A program made the position numbers and the translations under genes. Shown here in pieces: positions 1-12,777 of a DNA stretch of 64,000 bases; the first letter of the stretch is position 1; every line of letters begins with the position of its first letter. Source of the stretch: Gigaspora margarita (taxonomy: Eukaryota; Glomeromycota; Glomeromycetes; Diversisporales; Gigasporaceae); assembly GCA_009809945.1 (NCBI GenBank), contig WTPW01000854.1:228563-292562 (forward strand), read 5' to 3'. The notes beneath the pieces were generated by a model that ran no database searches, was not told where the DNA came from, and saw nothing but the letters and a program-made list of their open reading frames with translations.

Positions 1-3000
1 AATAAAAAAATAATTTAATAAAATAATTTAAAATAAATTAAAAAAAAATAAAAAAGCTAAAAAAGAGCTTCCGAAGTGTTATTTATTCAATTGTGAAAAG
101 ACATCGGTAGTGTCTACTATTGCTTGTGATCTTCAATTAGATTAAAATAAAAAGCTGATTTTGCCAAAGGAAACTGTGCGACTTGTGGACAACCAATCAT
201 AATAATTAACAAAAAGTGTTTAGATGAAAAATCACCAAGCCAAAGCATATTATTTTTTCCTGATTGAAATTTTACTAATTCCCCAAAGTTCGAATGCAAG
301 TTTTGTTCCTATTAGATAAAATAAATCACTAATCATATGGTTTAAAAGTTAAAAGTTTATTTAAATATTTCTTACTCATTAATACTAGTTCTCTAGCTTT
401 TCACAACTGAATAAAAAAATACTTCAAATGCTCTTTTCTAGCTTTATTTTTTATTATTTATTTTTTTTTTAATTTATTTTAATTTATTTTATTTTAAAAA
501 ATTATTTTTTTTATTTTATATCATAATTATTTACATAAACCTAATACTACACTAATTCTAACCCTAAACTGCGCAAATATCTTGTACACTAATCCTGCGC
601 AACTATCTAACCCCTTATAACTACAACTACCTCTTATACTAATTTTGCGTTTCTGACTAACGAACAAAAATCCCAAGAACACCATCTCGAACAAATGGTG
701 ACTCCAATAGCGCACGCCTTACAACTTCCAGAAAAGTTCAAAGCACTAAAAAAAAAGGAACAAGTATTAGTAACGTATTCACAACTAACAACGAACAAAC
801 GAAATCATACTTTCCCTAATATAGCCCCAAAATCAAAAATGCATGGAGCTAGAAAGTGCGCTTCCACTATAACTAAACTATACTAAGGTGATTATATAGC
901 AAAAACAAATCTACTACCAGAAAACAACAGATGAAAGTTCTAATAACGGTATCTCCAACAACAATGTTAGGTACCAACAGCGACTCCAACAGCGTCTCCA
1001 ATGACATCTCTAGCAACTACTCCAAATAGCGATTCTAGAAATTACAACGAAAAGACGAAAAAGTTAAATAATAAAAAAAAAGTAAAAAAATTGATTTAAA
1101 AAAAAAAAATAAACTTATTTTTTATGGCACTACTTTAAATGGCGATTCTATATAAAGAAAAAAAAGTTAAATAATAAAAAAAAACTGATTTAAAAAAAAA
1201 CCATTTTAGATCTGATTGTGATATGAAATCAATCATCCAGGATTAGGTCAGAGGGTCATAGTTCACGTGACCCAGAAAATCTCATTTACATCCTGGCACT
1301 CTCGTGATTCTGTGTGTTGTTGCTTGTATATTAGTGTAGTGTCATCTAGTGTTATTGTATTGGTGCTTTCTTTCGTATGTCATAGATGGTTTCATTCATA
1401 TGCTGATGCCTTCATAATTGTTAATATTGCTATTAGTTTCATGTTGCCATTTTCTTTATTTTTTACTAATAGCTTATTTGTTTTTTTTTAATTCGTTGCC
1501 ACTAAGTTAATGTCTTTATTTGTGCCATAGCTTGGTTTCATCATATATTGGCACATCACTTGGTGTTGTCATATGTTGGTGCCCAATTCAGAGTGTTGCT
1601 ATGTTCTAGGATCATAATGTTATTTAATACCCGAATAGTTGGGTTAGGTATATGAGAACATAGGTTGACGGTTAGGATAAATTAGAATATAGGTTAGAAG
1701 TTAGTGTAAAGGTAAATAGGAATGTGGTTTAGAACTAGGGTAAGTGACTAGTGCATCCCTAATTATATCTGAACCTGAACATGTTCATAAACTTTGAACT
1801 AAACCTGAACTGAACTTTTACTTAAGTTCGGATTCAGTTCAAGTTTGGAAAATTGTGAGTTCATGTTCAGTTCAAGTTCGAAGCTAGCAAAATTCTTGGT
1901 TCAGGTTCAGGTTCGAGTTCAGGTTTAGCTAAACCCAGACTGAACCAGACCCAAATCTTGAAACACTACTTCTGCAAGGTAATTTTTCTTTTTACATTTA
2001 TAGTGATTTATATTACTTATTTATAACATTAATTGTGCTTGTAAAACTTCTTGTACACTTATAACTTTTGAAGGAATATTATCCAATTTGGATTAGGCCT
2101 TAAAGAAAAATTTTATCCTATGTAGTTATTGAAATTAAATCAACTTGAAATTGATTAATTGATGATCCAGATAGGATCGATAGTGTTACAATATTGGGAC
2201 AGTAGTAAATTTTGGAGATAAGTACAATATAAATTTTTATTATATACCTGAATCAGAGCATCATCTAAGATAAGTAATTTTTTTATTAAGTTAATAGCCA
2301 ATATCAAATAGTTAAAATTTGTAAAGCTTACTGAGATGCATCTAATAGTGGTTAGATCATTCAATTTGGTCCAGTAGATACCAAGATATTACTAAAAAAA
2401 CTATTGGCTAACTATATGATACTTTGATTCAAGCATATAGTAAAATATCATAGTAATTTGCTCCAAATTCTAATATAGAAATGCTGCTGATTATACTTGG
2501 GTTAGTAATTAAGTTTATTAGTGACAAATTGGTTTTGTTACAACTAGTTAGAAAAAATTTCTTCTTGTATAAGTTGTCAAATTCTTTACCGATGTTTTCC
2601 TATATCTACTTCTTTTAAGATATTAGATAACTCAAGCGACCTTAGACAGTAATCACTTTGTGTAATCTCACTTGTTACTGTGATATATCTAAGTCAAAGG
2701 CATTATTTTATAAAACTTAACAAAGAAGATTTATGGTAATTTGCAATTATGAAAGAGGCAACAATTAAAAGTATATGAAGATACTAGTAACTGTTTAATT
2801 TGTGTAGTAAATAAATGTTTTATTTATTGAAAGAGTATNAAGANTNGATGNTGAACTTGGGGTCCACATNNGCTGCTTTTATACATTTTNNTTTTTCACA
2901 AATNTAACNNNCTATATCTATTACATGTGCAATAAATGCTATATCTACTACTAATAAAATATATAGTTTAAATAGTATAAATGTAATATATGAAATAAAT

Positions 3001-3503
3001 GACATATGTGTTATAAATAAAATATAGAGTATATATGCAATAAATATGACATGTTTTATAAATGCCATATATGCTTTTGGCGCGCAGTAGATCGCCTAGC
3101 CAATCAAATAGCAGATCCTATACTTGATTGTTCATTGGTTCTGATCTTGGCAACCAGTGGTCATACAGTGATGATCTATAGCTTTTTCAAACTGTCTCGT
3201 CGAGCTGAGTCGAACAGTGGTTGTTTCATCGAATTCTAATCACTGGATCAAGAGTTATACCCATTTTTGTGTAGTTTCATAGGTCAACACCGAATAATTG
3301 TAATATAGTAATTTTCAGTAATCTGCAATGAATTAAAAATGTATATAAGTTATTCTCCTATATAATCATTTACTTATCTAATAATTTGTAATTATATAAA
3401 GAGTGATTGACTGGAATACTTCTATATAATCATATACTATAAAATAATCAGTATTGGCAAATAAAACAATAGAACAAAAGCTTGATTTTTTTTGTCTTTA
3501 TAT
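1..3503. other. AT-rich intergenic DNA without a convincing gene
   Basis: Only short open stretches of about 60-80 codons occur here, with no recognisable domain and low-complexity composition. Homopolymer A/T runs dominate 1-540 and 1060-1200. A cluster of Ns at about 2838-2910 marks low-quality bases. The stretch 2900-3070 is made of loosely repeated ATAAATATGACAT-type words. I see no host gene, RNA gene or regulatory site that I could defend. Confidence 0.6.
1749..1967. repeat. GAACCTGAAC/GTTCAGGTTC-rich block, possible hAT MITE relic
   Basis: The block begins TAGTGCATCCC and ends AAACACTA, so both ends read TAGTG inward, which is the terminal form usual for hAT elements. Between them are many imperfect copies of GAACCTGAAC and its complement, giving strong self-pairing. 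The 8 bases on the two sides do not match, so no target duplication supports an insertion. It could equally be a low-complexity palindromic repeat. Confidence 0.3.
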
Positions 3504-4114
3504 TGTTACAGTAGGGAGGCCTTCTTATACTCCTTACTATAACAATGACATGGCTACAGGGATCCTTTAGCAGTTTATAGCAGCATCCAAGAGGCAGGTA
3601 TAATTCTTTAGTCTGTAAGAAATTATACTCTTCTCTGTAAGCAGTTCGTAACAGTATTTAGATTTAACAATAGTTTTTTATTTAATAATAATAGCAAAAG
3701 AGCTATCTCTAGACTTCTATTCCTAAAAAATCCCTTTTTCAAGATATTTATTAAATATAAAGAGAAGTGGGATGTCTTGGTCTAATTTGACTAAGGGAAA
3801 TTCTGTGTCTTTAAATACATTTTAGAATGAGTGTTATAAGCATTGATTTACAATGATAAATGTTACAATCATCATAAGCAATATAAGCATTATAAGTGAT
3901 ATAATCATTATAAGCAGTATAAGCATTATAAGCGGTATAAGCATTATAAGGGTATAGGTGGTATACGCATTATAAGCATTATAAGTGTTATAAGCGATAT
4001 GAACTATTCTAAATGTCTAACTTCTCAAATAATAACAATATATGAAATAATAATAAAATAAAGATAATAATAAATATTCTAATAAAAATAATATTAACTA
4101 CTCATTTTATAACA
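3504..4114 (-). repeat. 3' LTR of the gypsy element
   Basis: This 611-bp repeat matches 22175-22645 plus the stretch ending at 28704. It starts TGTTACAGTA and ends TATAACA on the plus strand. Its inner half holds an array of short ATAAGCATTATAAGCGGTAT-like units (about 3885-4005), which vary in number between the two LTR copies. Confidence 0.88.
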
Positions 4115-4625
4115 TTTCCATCCCTTTAAGAAAATTTATTCCATAAATTCCTTCTCTAGTTCTTCTATTAAGATGGTATAGTCTTCATCCTTTAACTTGA
4201 TTTTTTGAGTTATGAAAAGATATTTGGTTTGATGCATTAAGTCTTTAGGACAAACCGTGAAGATTTTTCTAATTCTTTGAGCTCCTCTCCAAATGTCTTG
4301 GGTTTTCTTTCACCTTTAATTTTTTGAATTGCTCTCTAATTTGGGTTTAGTGTTCTGTCTGTTTCTCAATGATTGCTCCCAAGTAGTAATGGGCTTTAAT
4401 GGCCTGTATCTGTTCATGTTGAGATTGTTTAAATTTAGGTAACTCTTGTAGAATTTTGTCAACTTGTGCGGTCCATGTTTCTCAAAGAAAAGGATTAATT
4501 TAAGCAGTCTTCTGCAGATTAAAAGTCTAAGTCAAGTCTTCAAATAATTGGGCAATAGCTTTAGGTTTCTTAGTTACAGTTGCAGTTAATAAGTCTTCTA
4601 TGTCTTCATCAAAAGGTCTTAGTAA

Positions 4626-5299
4626 TAGGGTCCAGAATCGGGCCAGGCTACCCGGGCCTGAACCCGACTCATACTGCAAAAGTTCTGGGCTGGGCCCATA
4701 TATTTAGGCCCGCGGGTACCTGATAGCCTGTAAATTTTATTAGGTATACAACTTGCTCCCCAACTAATCGGGACACAAAAATGGTCATGAATATAATGAA
4801 CTAAATAATAATTTTTAAGGTTACTCATTTATCTCCTGATATCTCCTATTTTATTTTCTGCTTTCAAAATTTCAAAACAGAAATAGGACACTTCGAAATA
4901 AGTTAATTACGAATGCTATTATGAGTTTGAACAATTCTAACTGGATGATTTCATTAAAAATCATCCCAGTTACACGATCTGCATATTGATCAATGATATT
5001 GCAAGATTAATTTTATTATATATAACTATACGTATATATACTGTATTTAGTACTGTATATAGTTTATTTTATTAATTTAATTATATCACGCAACATATAT
5101 TTTGAATCGTCAATGCGCAACAAAATTCAAAAATACAACCTGATCGCTACCGAAATAACGTCTTTATTTATATAACAGCTGCATCTAATTTTTTTGTTAT
5201 TTATAACCAGGTACGGGCCCGGGTCGGGCTTAGAAATATTTTTATCAGCTTATGAAAGCCCAGCCTGACCCGGCCCAACCCAGCCCATTCTGGACCCTA
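4626..5299. mobile_element. hAT-type MITE with exact 8-bp target duplication
   Basis: The ends read TAGGGTCCAGAATCGGGCC on the left and GGGTTGGGC...TTCTGGACCCTA inverted on the right. The 674-bp element is bounded by CTTAGTAA at 4618-4625 and 5300-5307. The TAGGG start and 8-bp duplication are hAT hallmarks. The subterminal parts are GC-rich CCCGGGCC/CCCGACC words, while the core is AT-rich and non-coding. It sits in the 3' part of the gypsy element, so it is younger than that insertion. Its GC-rich ends resemble those of the complete hAT at 55835-59823, but the terminal bases differ. Confidence 0.9.
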
Positions 5300-5349
5300 C
5301 TTAGTAATTAATTAAGTTCATTAGAAGTGTCTGGTTCTTCTGTTGGAGT

Positions 5350-8300
5350 AATTTTGATTACTTGTTCTGGATTTTGAGCATCTTATAAAATTATATTCTG
5401 GCTAGAAATTCCCAAATGATATTGGGCAACAGGGTCTTGTTTTCAAATAGAAAGAAAATTTTGAAGAGCCAGTATGGTATTGGATCGTAAAGTAGTAGAT
5501 TCTATTTTAGGAGTTTTGGTAATATATCTGGAAAAATTAATTGGAGTATGAAGTTATATATATGTAATAAAGTAGCACAATAATTTTTATAGGGCAGTAT
5601 ACACTAATGTTACTCCCTTTTACAATAAATTTCTTTCAGAAATTTCTAATTTTTGATTACGATTATTGGTTCTTATGTCTGTTTCTTGTAGTACTTAGCA
5701 AGTCTATCACTATTGTAATATTTTTGTAAAGTTTTTCCTTTCAAATCTTAGAGTTTATATGCATCATTGTTCAATTTTTCTTGAATTATAAAGGGCCCAA
5801 TTTTTTTATCTTTAAATTTAGCTAATCGTGACATTTCTAATTCTTTTCATTGTATCTATACTTTTTCTCCAATCTCAAAAGTTTCTTCTTTTATTTTCTT
5901 ATCAAAATATTTCTTTTGTTTTTCTTGTGATTTTCTAGTATTTTCTTTAGCTTCTTTTTGTAACATTAGTAGTTTTTCTATTAACTCATAAGCATGTTGA
6001 AGTATACTGTCTTGTATATCTATCTCTGTATCTATAGTGTCTACATGGTGTACTGGAATAAGTGCTTCTATGGGTAGTGTAGCTTGTCTTCCATAGACTA
6101 ACTGAAATGGAGTATATCTAGTAGTAGCATATCTTTTTGTTCGATAGGCTAAAAGAACAGCAGATATGTGTAAATCCTAGTCATTATCTTCTTTTACTTT
6201 TGCAAAAGATTCACATAGTGTTTGATTAAGTCTTTTAACTATTCCATTTGTCTGGGGGTGGTATGGCGAAGAGAATTTATATTTGATAAGAAACTTTTTA
6301 CATAGTATTCATATAGTTTCACTAATAAAGTTTCTTTCTTGATCAGAGAGTATAATCTTTGGAGTTCCATTTCTACAAATAATTTTTTTAAAAATAAATT
6401 GAGCAAGAGTATTGGCACTAGTATCGGGTACTACACGGGCTTCTGGCCATCTTGTTAAGTAGTCTGTAGCAACGATGATATAACAGTTGTTCTGGATAGT
6501 TATTAGAAGAGGTCCTACAAGGTTAATTCTAACTCTTTCAAAAGCACATCCTATTTGAATTGGATGAAGGAGTTCTTTTCTTCTTCTTTTTTGTCTTTTC
6601 TGGCATGTCTCACAAGTTTTTACATATTCTTGAATATCTTAGTACATTTGATCCCAATAATATCATTTATCTATTTTATAGTATATAGCATCAGTTCCCA
6701 AATGTCCAGCAGTGGGATATTTATACATCATATATAGAATTAGTTCTACTTCTGTCTATTTAATAACTCAAAAGGGGTGTTTAAAATCTTTTCTGTTTCT
6801 TTTATATAAGAGGTTATGTCTAATTTCAAAATATTGAGCCTGATTAATTAATTGTTTCTTTTGATAATCTGTAAATTCTTCAGGTATTTTGTCTGATTCT
6901 AGATAATTATAAAGTTGAATATATTAGTCTAAGTTCATGATCTAGATAGTTTATTTATCTGTGTCGGAAGATGTGATAAAGCATCAACATTAGAATGAAT
7001 TCTGCCTGATTTTTGAAGGATTTCAAAGTTATAAGGTTGAAGTTTAAGAATTCATCTTCCAATCCTTCCTTTGGGTTTAGCAGAGTGTAGCTATTTCAAA
7101 GCAGAGTAGTCTGTAACTAATATAAATTGGGTAGTACCTAAATATTTGTAAGTATTCAATAGCCCACACTATAGCAGCACATTCTAATTCTGTTGTATCA
7201 TAGTTTACTTCTTCTTTTCAAAGGCTTTTGTTAGCATAAGCAATTGGGTGTTCTTTTTGATTGTGGTCTAGTTGGCTAAGAGTAGCACCAAATCTATAGT
7301 AAGAAGCATCAGTAGCCAAAATAAATGTCTTTCTAAAATCTGGGTAGGCTAATATAGATGCAGCAGAGAGTCAGTCTTTTAATTCTATAAAGGCTTCTTG
7401 TTGAATATAGGCCTATTGATAGGGTTCATCTTTTTGTAACAATTGATTTAATGGTTTAGCAATAGCAGAGAAGTTCTGAATAAATTGTTTATAATATCTA
7501 GCTCGTTCTAAGAATGAGCAAAGTTGGGTTATATTTCGTGGTGGCTGTATCTTTTGAACAGCTTCTATTTTTGTAGGGTCTAGGGCTATTCCACTAGGTG
7601 CGATGATATGTTTTAAGAAAAGTAAGTGTTGCATTCAGAAATTACATTTCTCAATGTTAAGGCGTAATCCAGCTTTCTTAATTTTTTAGAAGACTTCATT
7701 TAAATGTCTAAGGTGGTCATCGAATGTTTGAGAATATATGATGGTATCATCTAAGTAAACTATTACAAACTTCTATACAATTCCATCATATACTTAGTTC
7801 ATAAGTCTTTGGAATATAGCAGGGGCATTACAAAGCCAAAAGGCATCACATTAAATTTGTAGATTCTATAGTAGGTTACAAATGCAATTTTTTCTTTGTC
7901 TCGAGGGTGCATTGCAACTTGCTAGCATCCACTTGCAAGATCCAAAGTAGAAAACTAATGTGATCCAGCAAGGGTATTCAATATTTTGTCTATGTGGAAC
8001 AGCGGGCATGTATTCTTTTTGGTAATATTGTTAAGCTTTTTATAGTTTACACAAAAGCGTAATTTTCTATTTTTCTTTTTACTAGAACAACAGAAGAAGT
8101 TTAGGGGTTATCAGAGAGTCGAATAAGTTTATGTTTTATCATCGTTGAATTTTTTCTTTGATAAATGTCTGTTCATTTGGGAGTACTGAGTAAGATCTAG
8201 AGCGAATTGGAGGTACTTCTTCGGTAAAGATACAGTGAGAAACTAAATCAGTTCAACCTAATTTATTCATATCTGTTGCAAAAATATCTGCAAATTTTTC

Positions 8301-8760
8301 AAGTAATTGTCTAAATCTATGTTCTTGGTTAGCAGTAAGAGGGCTATATTTAATGAGGTACTAGGAGTTAGGGTATATTCTTCATAAGGGATAAGGGTGT
8401 CTATGCTATATACTAAATCTAGAGGATAATGTTCTAGGGGTCTATCTATACTATTGTCTGAATCAATAGGTAGTTTGTTATCCTGCCTAGGATTATCTAA
8501 AAATTTGGGTTGGTAAAAAGGATTGTAAGAGCATTAGTTCTTTGTTGTAGATATTGGATATCTTATTGAATGAGTTGAAGTAGTCGTTGGTTAAAGGTTT
8601 CAAGTTTCTGAACTTGTTGTTGTAGTTGGTCAATGGTCTAGTTCTGCAAGATAATTTATTGTTGTAATTCTTCTAAAGCATCTATGGTAACAATGTTTTG
8701 ACTATCGTTAGCAGGTTCTTCTGGTACAATTTCTGGTTCAGGTTCAAATATGGATGGTAC
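5350..8760 (-). pseudogene. reverse transcriptase, RNase H and integrase part of gypsy pol (broken)
   Basis: On the minus strand, reverse transcriptase remains run from about 8250 to 7400. The thumb region near 7420-7630 is clear (RYYKQFIQNFSAIAKPLNQL). RNase H follows to about 6950, and then integrase at about 6650-5700, with CQKRKRRR of the zinc-binding end and DYLTRWPEAR of the core. This order (RT-RNase H-IN) is diagnostic of Ty3/gypsy. The region is broken many times and non-functional. Confidence 0.8.
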
Positions 8761-9844
8761 ATCACGAAATATTTCAAGTAGCTATATATCGATATATAAC
8801 GCATAATCATTTTATATCGATTAAAATTAAATGTTACACATCGATTAACGTGTTATAAATCGATATATATCAAAAATCGATTAATAATAAAAATAGGTAA
8901 GTGATCGATGTAGATCAAATTATCAATTATCATCGAACTAATCAAAATCGTTATATATCGATCATTACGTTATTAATCAATAATTAGCAACTTTAATTTG
9001 GATATATGCTTTAAAATATTAGATATACGCGTTTATTAGAACATAAAACTGTTCATTAAATATTCATTTGTTTTTTCAAATCTTGCAACTATATGTATGG
9101 TTCTATCTATACTATCTATAGGTATACAACTATATAGTTTAAATAATTTTAGTTTAGGACATCCCCATAATTCACTAACTTTGTCATACCAACGAACAAG
9201 AGCGAGTTCTAATGGATCTTTGTCTTTCGCTTGGTAAAACTTGAGTATCAACAGAATCTTATAAATGATATTTTTTATATGCATTAGTATATATTACTCA
9301 TGAAGTTAGAGAATATTTCCTAACTTTGTCACTTATATACATTATTATCATTATCGTTATTTAATATTAAAAAGTGTTAGAATATGTGTATAAATCAAAT
9401 AAAATGAAACCAATACTTACTAAGCCATACCAATTTAATTCATTTCCTTGATCATCAGGTGCACTTACTGTAACGTTAGAAAACATTGGTTTCCCATGAA
9501 AATTTGATGTAGTATGAATTATATCAGTAATTTCTAAAGATGCAAAAGAAAATATTTCTATACGATTATCTTCGTCAAGGGACACAGTTGATTCCGCTTC
9601 AAAAAAATCATCAAGGCCAGTTAGTAGATTTTAAAAGCCTTCAGCTTGTATGGGTCCAAATTATTTCTATTTTTCTGACAGAAATCTTCCAGTTCTTCAG
9701 ACCTTAATATTAAAGTCGATAAAAGTTTTCCAAACCCTTTCGTTAGATGATATTTTTTAGGAACTTCTTTTTCAGTGAGTTTTTTCCGTTTAATCTATTA
9801 ATAATCGATTATTAGCGATACTTAGGGATTATCTACTAAGCAAT

Positions 9845-9874
9845 ATTGGCATTGGACATATGTCCAATGCCAAT
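9845..9874. repeat. perfect 30-nt palindrome inside transposase coding sequence
   Basis: The sequence is ATTGGCATTGGACAT followed by its exact reverse complement. It lies in frame in the Plavaka transposase (SALALDICPMPILL). Confidence 0.9.
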
Positions 9875-10188
9875 GCTGATTTACTATATTTAAAATGTAC
9901 TGCATTCAATATTTGTTTCATATAGTCTTTCTTGTTCNACATTCNATAANGTATTTTCANANAGTCCTTATGAAGTGTTTCANAAGTTTCAGTGGTCATA
10001 CTATTTATTGACCCATACTTTCTAATTGCAGGTACTACGTGATAGTACCAAAAATGAAGCTTTGGCAATAGTAGCCCACTTGGTGAATATTGAGAAAATA
10101 TTTTAACGAATTCTTTGGCCCAATCTACAATTAATTCCTATAATTAATCGTTAATAATTGAACATTTGTAAAAAGCTATGTATTTGGA

Positions 10189-10261
10189 ATTTTTGCTAAC
10201 AAAATCACCCTTCAGGACTATGAATTACATAGTCCCAAAGGGTGATTTTGTTAGCAAAAAT
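10189..10261. repeat. 73-nt hairpin inside a transposase intron
   Basis: The left arm begins ATTTTTGCTAACAAAATCAC and the right arm is its near-perfect complement, separated by about 5 bases. It sits between splice signals in the minus strand (donor TATAG/GTATAAAAC, acceptor TTAATTATAG). It looks like a tiny foldback insertion or intron hairpin. Confidence 0.85.
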
Positions 10262-10692
10262 CTTATTTGTTTTATACCTATAATTGATTTAAAGAATTGT
10301 CAGTAAACGATTCTTCTCGTAATGCAATATACATCTGAAGAAATTTGTAATGTACGCAGCATAACCGTTCATTACTAATTCCTGGCTTCCTATAATCTTT
10401 ATATAGGTTGTCAAGCGCAAAAATTATTACTTTCATTAAATTTCTTAATTCATCTGCTATTATGCGTGTTATTTCAGATATATTTTTCAATATTTTGAGA
10501 CCCTTATGCCTAGGAATCAGCATTAATCATTGCTCAAAGATTTGCATTACTTGTCTTTCACACTGGTCGTTTAGAAGTTCTTTAGTATAGTCTAGCATAT
10601 ACTTAAAGAGACCAAGATCTAAGGTATGCATTCNATNAGGNACGATAGCCTTGTATATATTAAAGTTGCTAAAANCAAAAAAAAGNATTTAC

Positions 10693-10727
10693 TTATAAAT
10701 AATAATAATAATAATAATAATAATGCA
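10693..10727. repeat. (AAT)n microsatellite
   Basis: Roughly ten uninterrupted AAT/ATA units lie in non-coding sequence of the Plavaka transposase. Several Ns lie just upstream (10634-10686). Confidence 0.9.
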
Positions 10728-11234
10728 TTTATTAGTTTACTTATACAAATAAACCCTAATTAACTTTAATTTATACCTTATTTCCCAAAATGCATTTGGT
10801 TCAGGATGAATTGAATAATACTTTCCTTCACTATCCTCTATTACTTTTTTCATATAATTAGGTATTCTTGACGGTATATTAGTCAAGTTAATATTTTTCA
10901 AGTCATCCCTCGATACTAAACACGAATAACAAGGACTTCTTGATGCAGATGACTGGTAAACGTTAGCCATTTTACTGGCCTTAAACAAATCAGCCAGTAA
11001 CATTGAAACTCATGGGACAAATGGTATTAAGTTACCACGAACGACGAAATTAAGCTCCGGACCATCAGCAATGGGCTTGAGTAAAATTCTTAAACATTCA
11101 TGAAAGACTTTTCTTCGTAATTTTCGAAACTTTTTAGAATTTTTTGTTGTGGAATCTTTAGCCTTTAAGATAGGTAGGTATCCAATTAAAGCTTTAGATT
11201 CTGGCTTGTTTCGCTAGGAGTTAGAAATGTTACC

Positions 11235-11308
11235 TAGAGTTTGAAACCGGTTTTATTTGATTAAAACCGATTTTATAATATGAAAAATAAAACTGATTCT
11301 AAACACTA
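11235..11308. mobile_element. 74-bp miniature hAT element in the Plavaka transposase
   Basis: The ends read TAGAGTTTGAAACCGG and, inverted from the right, TAGTGTTTAGAATCAG, both followed by TTTTATTT. The element is flanked by ATGTTACC at 11227-11234 and 11309-11316. The TAGNG ends plus the 8-bp duplication identify a hAT-mobilised MITE at close to minimal size. It interrupts the transposase just before its LGNIS motif, so it was acquired after that gene arose. Confidence 0.9.
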
Positions 11309-11534
11309 ATGTTACCTAAGGATAAAAATATGGGTGTCTGGAAGATTTCCCCATATGGTCTAGGGTCGTCGCATCAGAATAAAGGATTATCAATAGTAAT
11401 CGTTGCCCAAAAAGTAATGACGATTCTTCTCATTTCCACCAGAGGCAATTATATTGCTCTTCAAAGATATGGCATTCTACATTATTTCTTATCTCCCTTT
11501 TATTTACAAATTTAAGAACTAATTGCTGATTTAT

Positions 11535-11584
11535 ACTATCGATCATTAATAAAGACTTTATTGTCTTTATTAATGATCGATAGT
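11535..11584. repeat. 50-nt palindrome in transposase coding sequence (also at 11885-11934)
   Basis: Arms ACTATCGATCATTAATAAAG(AC) and the exact complement enclose a 6-base loop. The reading frame passes through it (YYRSLIKTIKSLL) and fits the family pattern, so it is real coding sequence. The second copy is the artefactual duplicate. Confidence 0.85.
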
Positions 11585-11849
11585 AAAATGTGTACTTAAC
11601 GCCTTGAAATGTTATAATAGCAATTTTTTTGAATATCATGTGAGGAATTGTTGAATTATCCAGAAATTCCTTTCCAAACTTTGTTGTTGGAGGGAGAGGC
11701 GAAACATCCAGGTTTGAATGCTTATTGAAAAATTTTATAAAAGCATCACCAACCGAATTAGACAGTTGATGTTTACTGATAATTTCTATAAATTCACAAT
11801 ATGCATCGTTGGGCCAATCAACTTCGTGTGAATATAGAAGGTTATAAAT

Positions 11850-11866
11850 CTGTCTCTTATACACAN
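11850..11866. other. Tn5 mosaic-end (Nextera) adaptor remnant plus gap base
   Basis: CTGTCTCTTATACACA is the reverse complement of the first 16 bases of the 19-base Tn5 mosaic end used in Nextera libraries. It is followed by an N. Translated, it gives the MYKRQ/CIRDR signature seen in contaminated assemblies. It is not biology of the organism. Confidence 0.96.
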
Positions 11867-12777
11867 AACTAATTGCTGATTTATACTATCGATCATTAAT
11901 AAAGACTTTATTGTCTTTATTAATGATCGATAGTAAAATGTGTACTTAACGCCTTGAAATGTTATAATAGCAATTTTTTTGAATATCATGTGAGGAATTG
12001 TTGAATTATCCAGAAATTCCTTTCCAAACTTTGTTGTTGGAGGGAGAGGCGAAACATCCAGGTTTGAATGCTTATTGAAAAATTTTATAAAAGCATCACC
12101 AACCGAATTAGACAGTTGATGTTTACTGATAATTTCTATAAATTCACAATATGCATCGTTGGGCCAATCAACTTCGTGTGAATATAGAAGGTTATAAATT
12201 GCATCATCGGGTGAAGCACCTTTGTAGTCTTCTGGATCAATTTCGATAGGTATGAAAGAAGACTCAGAATCTGCTAAAAGATGCTCTGTTTCCATATCGA
12301 AAATATCAGAATGAGATGATGCTGATACGTCTTCGTTCTAACATAAAATTATTACATAATGTTTTATAACTTATTCATACAATCATTATATAGCGTTTTA
12401 TAACTTATAATAGCATTTATAACGCAACTAACTTCATATGTTATTGAATTTTCATCATAGTTATTTTCTGTTTGCATAGAAGAATCTAACCCAGAATCTG
12501 ACATAACTTCATCCTTATTTAAGTATAATCATTAATTATCGTTTTAAAACTTTATTAACAAATTATTACTAATTTACCCCATATATGATAGAAGATTCAT
12601 TTGTATAAGAATCATAACTAGAACTATAATCTGGAAGATTATAAATGCTAGCATCCACTTGCTCGTCAAGATCAGTTTGACTTGCCTCATTAATATAAGG
12701 ATGACTTTGAGAAATGTGTGAAATAATGAACTAGATTTTGAAAAATCACGAGAACAATAAGGACATTGCCAACGCAT

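Larger units (their letters stand above)
11517..12199. repeat. 333-bp identical tandem duplication around an adaptor scar (assembly artefact)
   Basis: Bases 11517-11849 recur, to my reading identically, at 11867-12199. Between them are only 16 adaptor bases and one N. Identity at neutral positions, a join at an N and the adaptor all argue that the second copy is an assembly artefact and that the real transposase exon contains this segment once. Confidence 0.9.
9036..12777 (-). pseudogene. Plavaka-type transposase gene, spliced and damaged
   Basis: The gene starts with a C2H2 finger (CPYCSRDFSKSSSLF) at 12777, where a one-base shift separates CxxC from the expected HISQSH. Exons then follow at about 12438-12520 and from 12339 down. 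The core shows family signatures in order: WPNDAYCEF, LGNIS with a downstream GYLPIL, LLADLFKASK, PCYSCLVSRDDL (about 10895-10925), ELRNLMKVIIFALDNLY (10400-10460), PKLHFWYYHVVPAIRKYG (10010-10065), TTETXETLHKD, and a C-terminal FHGKPMFSNV (about 9475). The match to fungal Plavaka/Tnp2-like transposases is strong from memory of the family. An intron at about 10122-10270 holds a hairpin. A 74-bp hAT element, a stop after the NCLWWK motif near 11442 and an assembly duplication make this copy unreadable as it stands. Confidence 0.75.

Noticed and set aside
11430-11864. Open frame starting MYKRQ
   Set aside because: Its start is translated Tn5 adaptor sequence. The rest is the transposase exon already annotated.
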